DNA from: an uncultured Eubacteriales bacterium
Lineage (GTDB): Bacteria > Bacillota > Clostridia > Christensenellales > Borkfalkiaceae
Direction: 5' to 3'
NCBI GenBank assembly: GCA_902465495.1
Contig: CABQND010000041.1
Coordinates: 1-19,536, forward strand
DNA: 19,536 nt
Position 1 is the stretch's first letter, and every line of letters begins with the position of its first letter. Of this stretch, positions 15,550 through 19,536 are shown one piece after another. The notes beneath the pieces were generated by a model. It worked only from the letters and a program-made list of their open reading frames with translations, did not search any database and was not told the origin of the DNA. A program made the position numbers and the translations under genes.

Positions 15550-17995
15550 AGCGTGGGTTTGCGCTTTGGCTGCCTTTATGGCGATAATGCTGACATGCGG
15601 GGTGTTACTGATATGTGCGCCCCGCGCATACGCGGCCGAGAGCGGTTACGAATTAGACATGAGCGGTGCGCCCACCGAAACACTTTGTTTTGCGGAAGTG
15701 ATCGGAAACGACATGCTTTATCAGCAAAACGAGCCTGTTTCGGTTTGGGGATTTGCACCGGCAGGGAGTGAGATAGAGATCACTTTATCTGAGCAAAGCG
15801 GCGGTGCGTTGATACAGCGCGTGCAGGTGCAGGCAAACTCGGAAGGATATTATATTGCCGAGCTGAACGGGATGCCGGCCTCGTATACAGAATACAAAAT
15901 CGTTGCAACGGACGGGATTACGACGGTCACGGCGGAACGCATTTTGTTCGGGGAACTGTTTTTGAGTGCAGGGCAGTCGAATATGGCATTGAACGTAAAA
16001 TATTGTTCCAATGCAGACGAAATTTTAGACAATGCGGATAATCCTTATATTCGGGTATTCATGTCGCCTGAAATTGCGGGCGCGGCGAATGTTCCGTATT
16101 ATCCTGCGGCGTATTGGGAGGGCGGCGTCTGGGCGCGCGGTGACAGCAGTGTGCTGATCCAAGGCGCGAGCGCAGTCTGTTATAATTTTGCGCTTGAGCT
16201 GTTCGACAAGCTCAATACAAACGGGCAGGAAGTTCCCGTCGGATTTTTAAATGCCGCAAAGGGTGCGACGAGCATCGAAGCGTGGCTTTCCCGTCCTTCC
16301 ATCGATCTTGAAAACGCAGAAGTGTATGAATACCTCGACGATAAGGGAAGGCTTTTGACGGAAGAGGAATATAACCAGAAAGGTTCGCAGAATTTCAACC
16401 AGGTTTCGGCGATGTTCAATTCCAAGATCGCTCCTTTGTCCAATTTGTATATAGCGGGTATTTTGTGGTATCAGGGCGAAAACAATGTCGGAAACGAAGT
16501 CGCGGGGCAGTATTATCGCAAAGCGCTTTCGTTATTGGCGCAGGATTGGAGCAAATGGTTCAACGGCGGAACGGAGACCATTCCGATGATCTTTGCGCAG
16601 ATCACGCCGCATAACTATAAGTATGAAGGCGAGGCATTCGCCTATATGTTGGAAGGAATGGCAGAGGCGTACACGGACAGTGCGGAGCATATGGCGATGG
16701 TCACGACTTATGATATTCCGCTCGACTGGTACAATCCTTCGTTTGCATACCGTTCGCCCATCCATCCGATCGTAAAAGAGCCTGTCGGGAAACGCATGGC
16801 GGCGTTTGCCTATAATATGCTGTACGGCGGCACAGGTGCAAAATCTTCGCCCGTTCTGAAAGAAGCAACATTTTCGGACGGGAAGGCGATTGTGTCCTTT
16901 GAAAATGCCACGGGTTTGAAAACGACCAACGGGCTGGACGTGACGGGATTTACTTTATGCGGGGCAAATCGTATCTTTTATCCTGCGGATGCCGTAATCA
17001 ACGCGGACGGCAGCGTGACGCTTACGAGCCGTTGGGTCAAAGAACCGATCGCGGCTGCATATGCGTTTTCGGAAATGATCTCGTCGGCAAATCTGTGCTC
17101 GGAGGAAGGTTTCCCCGTTGCGCCTTTCCGCACGGACAAGGTCGAATCGGTATATTATCATCCCAAAGATTGGCAGCTGTGCGATGCGACGCAGTATTTT
17201 GTTTCGTACGGGAGCGGCACGGACGAATCTCTCGCAAAATATTTTGATGCCTATACAACGAGCACCAATACGTCTTTGACGACAGTCACGAACGGTGACA
17301 GCGGCAATGCTTTGCAATTAAATTATACGTTGCGAGGCAGAGAAGAATTTTATATTTCACCGGTGTTGGGCAAAGATAAGGAAAACGGTATTTTTGAGCA
17401 ATTTATAAATTACGATACCATCTCTTTCAAGGTACGCAACAGTCAGGGGCGTGATGTCGATGTCGCGCGCGTTCAGATCACCCTTGCCGACAACAGGACG
17501 TTTGATGCGGCGTTGGCGGTCGGAGAAGGAACGGGCGCAAAAGTACCTGCAAACGGCGAAGAATTTACGACGTACTATTTCAGCCTGAATCCTACGTTTG
17601 CGCAAGAAAATGCGACGCAGGAAGAGCTTGCAGCGCTGCGCGCCATGATCACGGACATCAAAGTCTATTTTCGCGATTTTGCATCGGGAAGCATTGAGGT
17701 AGACAGTTTCGATTATGGAAATATCGCGGATCTGAATTTGCAGTATGATGAGGACGATTCTTCGGAAGGAGAGACAAATCCTCCGGATCAAGGCGAGACT
17801 GAAGATCCGGATGGAAATGAAACGCATCCGACGCCGGGCGGCGATGACACATTTCCCCCCGAAGGATCGGGCGAGGAAACTGGCGGAGATGAAGGAGGCT
17901 GCGGCGGCAATATTGCGCACTCTGCGGGCATTGTCGGCGGCATTCTTTGTTTAGGTGTGATCGCTCTTTTTGCAGTAAGGAAAAAGAAAGAATGA
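15530..17995 (+). CDS. Surface sialate-O-acetylesterase-type esterase with C-terminal sandwich and GGCG anchor
   Basis: Predicted SGNH-fold carbohydrate O-acetylesterase of the sialate O-acetylesterase domain kind (SASA, PF03629-like), removing acetyl groups from sugars outside the cell. A long signal peptide ends near AYA-AES (about residue 36). An N-terminal beta domain precedes the catalytic core: LSAGQSNMAL with Ser150 as nucleophile, GFLNAAKGATSIEAWLS, GILWYQGENN, and SPIHPIVKEPVGKRMA with His412 as likely triad base. Residues about 545-735 make a further beta-sandwich that may bind glycan. An acidic Pro/Gly/Glu linker leads to GGCGG (Cys791), a membrane helix and RKKKE. Start GTG 15530 lies inside the previous gene, 7 bases after GGGAGG; it gives the signal peptide, and no ATG does so. 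This is the last gene before the terminator. The true substrate (acetylated mannan, pectin, xylan or sialoglycan) is open. Confidence 0.85.
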   Translation: MKLGIIKAWVCALAAFMAIMLTCGVLLICAPRAYAAESGYELDMSGAPTETLCFAEVIGNDMLYQQNEPVSVWGFAPAGSEIEITLSEQSGGALIQRVQVQANSEGYYIAELNGMPASYTEYKIVATDGITTVTAERILFGELFLSAGQSNMALNVKYCSNADEILDNADNPYIRVFMSPEIAGAANVPYYPAAYWEGGVWARGDSSVLIQGASAVCYNFALELFDKLNTNGQEVPVGFLNAAKGATSIEAWLSRPSIDLENAEVYEYLDDKGRLLTEEEYNQKGSQNFNQVSAMFNSKIAPLSNLYIAGILWYQGENNVGNEVAGQYYRKALSLLAQDWSKWFNGGTETIPMIFAQITPHNYKYEGEAFAYMLEGMAEAYTDSAEHMAMVTTYDIPLDWYNPSFAYRSPIHPIVKEPVGKRMAAFAYNMLYGGTGAKSSPVLKEATFSDGKAIVSFENATGLKTTNGLDVTGFTLCGANRIFYPADAVINADGSVTLTSRWVKEPIAAAYAFSEMISSANLCSEEGFPVAPFRTDKVESVYYHPKDWQLCDATQYFVSYGSGTDESLAKYFDAYTTSTNTSLTTVTNGDSGNALQLNYTLRGREEFYISPVLGKDKENGIFEQFINYDTISFKVRNSQGRDVDVARVQITLADNRTFDAALAVGEGTGAKVPANGEEFTTYYFSLNPTFAQENATQEELAALRAMITDIKVYFRDFASGSIEVDSFDYGNIADLNLQYDEDDSSEGETNPPDQGETEDPDGNETHPTPGGDDTFPPEGSGEETGGDEGGCGGNIAHSAGIVGGILCLGVIALFAVRKKKE

Positions 17996-18014
17996 CCGAA
18001 AGGCGGAAGAGTAT

Positions 18015-18052
18015 AAAAGAGCGTTGGGGATGATATTCCCGAACGCTCTTTT
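18015..18052 (+). terminator. Rho-independent terminator closing the glycan operon
   Basis: A perfect 11-base inverted repeat (AAAAGAGCGTT at 18015-18025 and AACGCTCTTTT at 18042-18052) is extended inward, past one G-G mismatch, by four more pairs (GGGA with TCCC), leaving a six-base loop. It begins 20 bases after the esterase stop. The U run is short (four T, inside the stem), so some read-through into the next gene is possible. Confidence 0.85.
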
Positions 18053-18084
18053 AAACGAAAAAGACGGGGACGTAAGGAGAAGAC

Positions 18085-19536
18085 ATGGACAAAGAAATAT
18101 TGCAAAGATATGCGACATGGTTGGAAAAAGCGGAAGACGGAGCGCTCAAAGAGGAATTGGAGCGCATCCGCGCGGACGAAAAGGCGATCGAAAATAAATT
18201 TTACAAGGAATTGCAATTCGGTACGGGCGGGCTGCGCGGAGAGATCGGTGCGGGGACGAACTGCTTAAATATTTATACGATCGGGAAAGCGACGCAGGGC
18301 GTAGCGGATTATGTAAAGAGCATCGGCGGGAAGGCGGTGGCGATCAGTTACGACAGCCGCATCAATTCGGACGTGTTTGCGCGGCGGGCGGCGAGCGTGC
18401 TTGCGGGAAACGGCATACGGGTGTATCTTGTGAAAGAGCTGATGCCGACGCCGTTTTTATCGTTCGCGACGCGTTGGTTTCAGGCGGACGCGGGGATCAT
18501 GATCACGGCGAGCCACAATCCCGCGAAATACAACGGATATAAAGTATACGGGAGCGACGGGTGTCAGATCACGGACGAAGCGGCGGCAAAGATCACAAGA
18601 TATATAGCGCCGGTGGACTGCTTTGCGGTCAAAGCGGGAGATTTTGACCGATATGTAAACGAAGGAAAGATCGAATATATCAAAGAAGAGGTCGAAGAGG
18701 CATATCTTGATGCGGTACAAAAGCAGAGCGTATGGAAAGCGGAAGGCTTGAAGATCACGTATACGCCGCTGAACGGTACGGGATATCGCATTGTACCGAA
18801 AATGCTTTCGCGAATGGGACTGAAAGAAGTAAACATCGTGAAGGAACAGGGGAACCCGGACGGACATTTTCCGACCTGTGCGTATCCCAATCCCGAAAAG
18901 CCCGCGGCGATGGCGCTGGGTCTGGAATATGCAAGAGAGGCAGGCTCGGACATTCTGCTGGCAACCGACCCGGATGCGGACAGAGTGGGGATCGCAGTGA
19001 GGACATCGGACGGATATCAGCTGATGAGCGGGAACGAAGTGGGAGCGATGCTCGTGGATTTTCTGTTGGCGAGGCGGCAGGAAAACGGGACGCTGCCTGC
19101 GGACGCGGTGGTGATCAAGACGATCGTGACGACGGGTCTGGGCGAAAAGATCGCCGCGAAGTACGGAGCGAGAGTGATCAATGTACTGACGGGATTCAAG
19201 TACATCGGGGAACAGATCGGCAAGCTCGAAAAAGCAGGGAAGGCGGAAAGTTTCATTCTCGGCTTTGAAGAGAGCTACGGATACCTTGCGGGGAGTTACG
19301 TGCGCGACAAAGACGCGGTGGTGGCGGTGATGCTGATCGCGGAAATGGCGTCGTATTACAAAGAGCGAGGCAAGACGCTGGCCGAGCGGATGGAAGAGCT
19401 GTACGCGGAGTACGGGACGTACGCGCACAAATTGCTGACGTTCGAGTATGCCGGAGCGTCGGGAGCAAAGAAGATGCAGGAGCTGTTGAAGGAATTGCGT
19501 CAGGAACAGCCGAAAGAAATTGCGGGGCTGAAAGTG
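18085..19536 (+). CDS. Phospho-sugar mutase (phosphoglucomutase/phosphomannomutase family), 3' end outside window
   Basis: Cytoplasmic enzyme of the alpha-D-phosphohexomutase family, which moves phosphate between C1 and C6 of glucose or mannose. The 484 visible residues include GTGGLRG near the N-terminus (about 47-53), the phosphoserine loop TASHNP with catalytic Ser143, the metal-binding loop DPDADR at 295-300, and the sugar-specificity loop GFEESYG at 393-399. The phosphate-binding C-terminal domain lies past the right edge; about 90-100 residues would be missing if it resembles Bacillus PgcA-like enzymes. ATG 18085 follows TAAGGAGAA. It lies beyond the operon terminator and no clear promoter is visible in the 32 bases between, so it may use read-through or an unrecognised promoter. 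It might take glucose- or mannose-1-phosphate from the GH130 reaction. Glucose versus mannose preference cannot be settled here. Confidence 0.95.
   Translation, partial: MDKEILQRYATWLEKAEDGALKEELERIRADEKAIENKFYKELQFGTGGLRGEIGAGTNCLNIYTIGKATQGVADYVKSIGGKAVAISYDSRINSDVFARRAASVLAGNGIRVYLVKELMPTPFLSFATRWFQADAGIMITASHNPAKYNGYKVYGSDGCQITDEAAAKITRYIAPVDCFAVKAGDFDRYVNEGKIEYIKEEVEEAYLDAVQKQSVWKAEGLKITYTPLNGTGYRIVPKMLSRMGLKEVNIVKEQGNPDGHFPTCAYPNPEKPAAMALGLEYAREAGSDILLATDPDADRVGIAVRTSDGYQLMSGNEVGAMLVDFLLARRQENGTLPADAVVIKTIVTTGLGEKIAAKYGARVINVLTGFKYIGEQIGKLEKAGKAESFILGFEESYGYLAGSYVRDKDAVVAVMLIAEMASYYKERGKTLAERMEELYAEYGTYAHKLLTFEYAGASGAKKMQELLKELRQEQPKEIAGLKV

Noticed and set aside
17996..18084. Promoter for the phospho-sugar mutase gene in the intergenic gap
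   Set aside because: The gap is mostly filled by the terminator hairpin; GTATAAAA at 18011-18018 overlaps its stem and has no convincing -35 partner.

Overview
The window reads as part of a chromosome from an uncultured gut-type Clostridia (Bacillota). The evidence is a mid-range base composition, strong AGGAGG-type ribosome binding sites, lipoprotein signal peptides on the solute-binding protein and two enzymes, no outer-membrane transport proteins, TTG and GTG starts, and gene order typical of Gram-positive glycan-use loci. No tRNA, rRNA, CRISPR array or insertion sequence was seen. The genus cannot be fixed from the sequence alone.

Layout. All genes lie on the + strand. From position 38 to 17995 they are packed with gaps of 34 bases or less, several overlapping, as one transcription unit of about 18 kb. 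Its promoter lies off the left edge. In order: a GH130 glycoside phosphorylase or mannosidase whose N-terminus is damaged at the window edge; a three-gene sugar ABC importer (lipoprotein binding protein and two permeases, no ATPase); a LacI-type regulator; a lipoprotein that looks like a glycoside hydrolase of the GH-A type; a surface protein with Ig-like domains; a second lipoprotein paralogous to the first enzyme; a secreted FAD-dependent oxidoreductase joined to a long helical-repeat region and broken by a frameshift near 12817; a leucine-rich-repeat surface protein; and a large sialate-O-acetylesterase-type esterase. A clear hairpin terminator (18015-18052) follows. A separate gene for a phospho-sugar mutase then runs off the right edge.

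How it fits together (inference). The secreted and surface proteins would bind, de-acetylate, oxidise and cleave an outside glycan. The lipoprotein receptor and two permeases would import oligosaccharides. GH130 would split a beta-mannoside inside the cell, and the phospho-sugar mutase could feed the resulting sugar phosphate into central metabolism. LacI would sense the sugar. GH130 plus an acetylesterase points to an acetylated beta-mannose-containing glycan, but this is not proven.

The most unusual points are two paralogous putative hydrolases that I cannot place in a named family, an oxidoreductase with a repeat tail of roughly 780 residues, a shared C-terminal Gly-Gly-Cys plus membrane-helix plus Lys/Arg tail on three surface proteins, and an exact 28-base duplication at the very start of the window that looks like an assembly scar.
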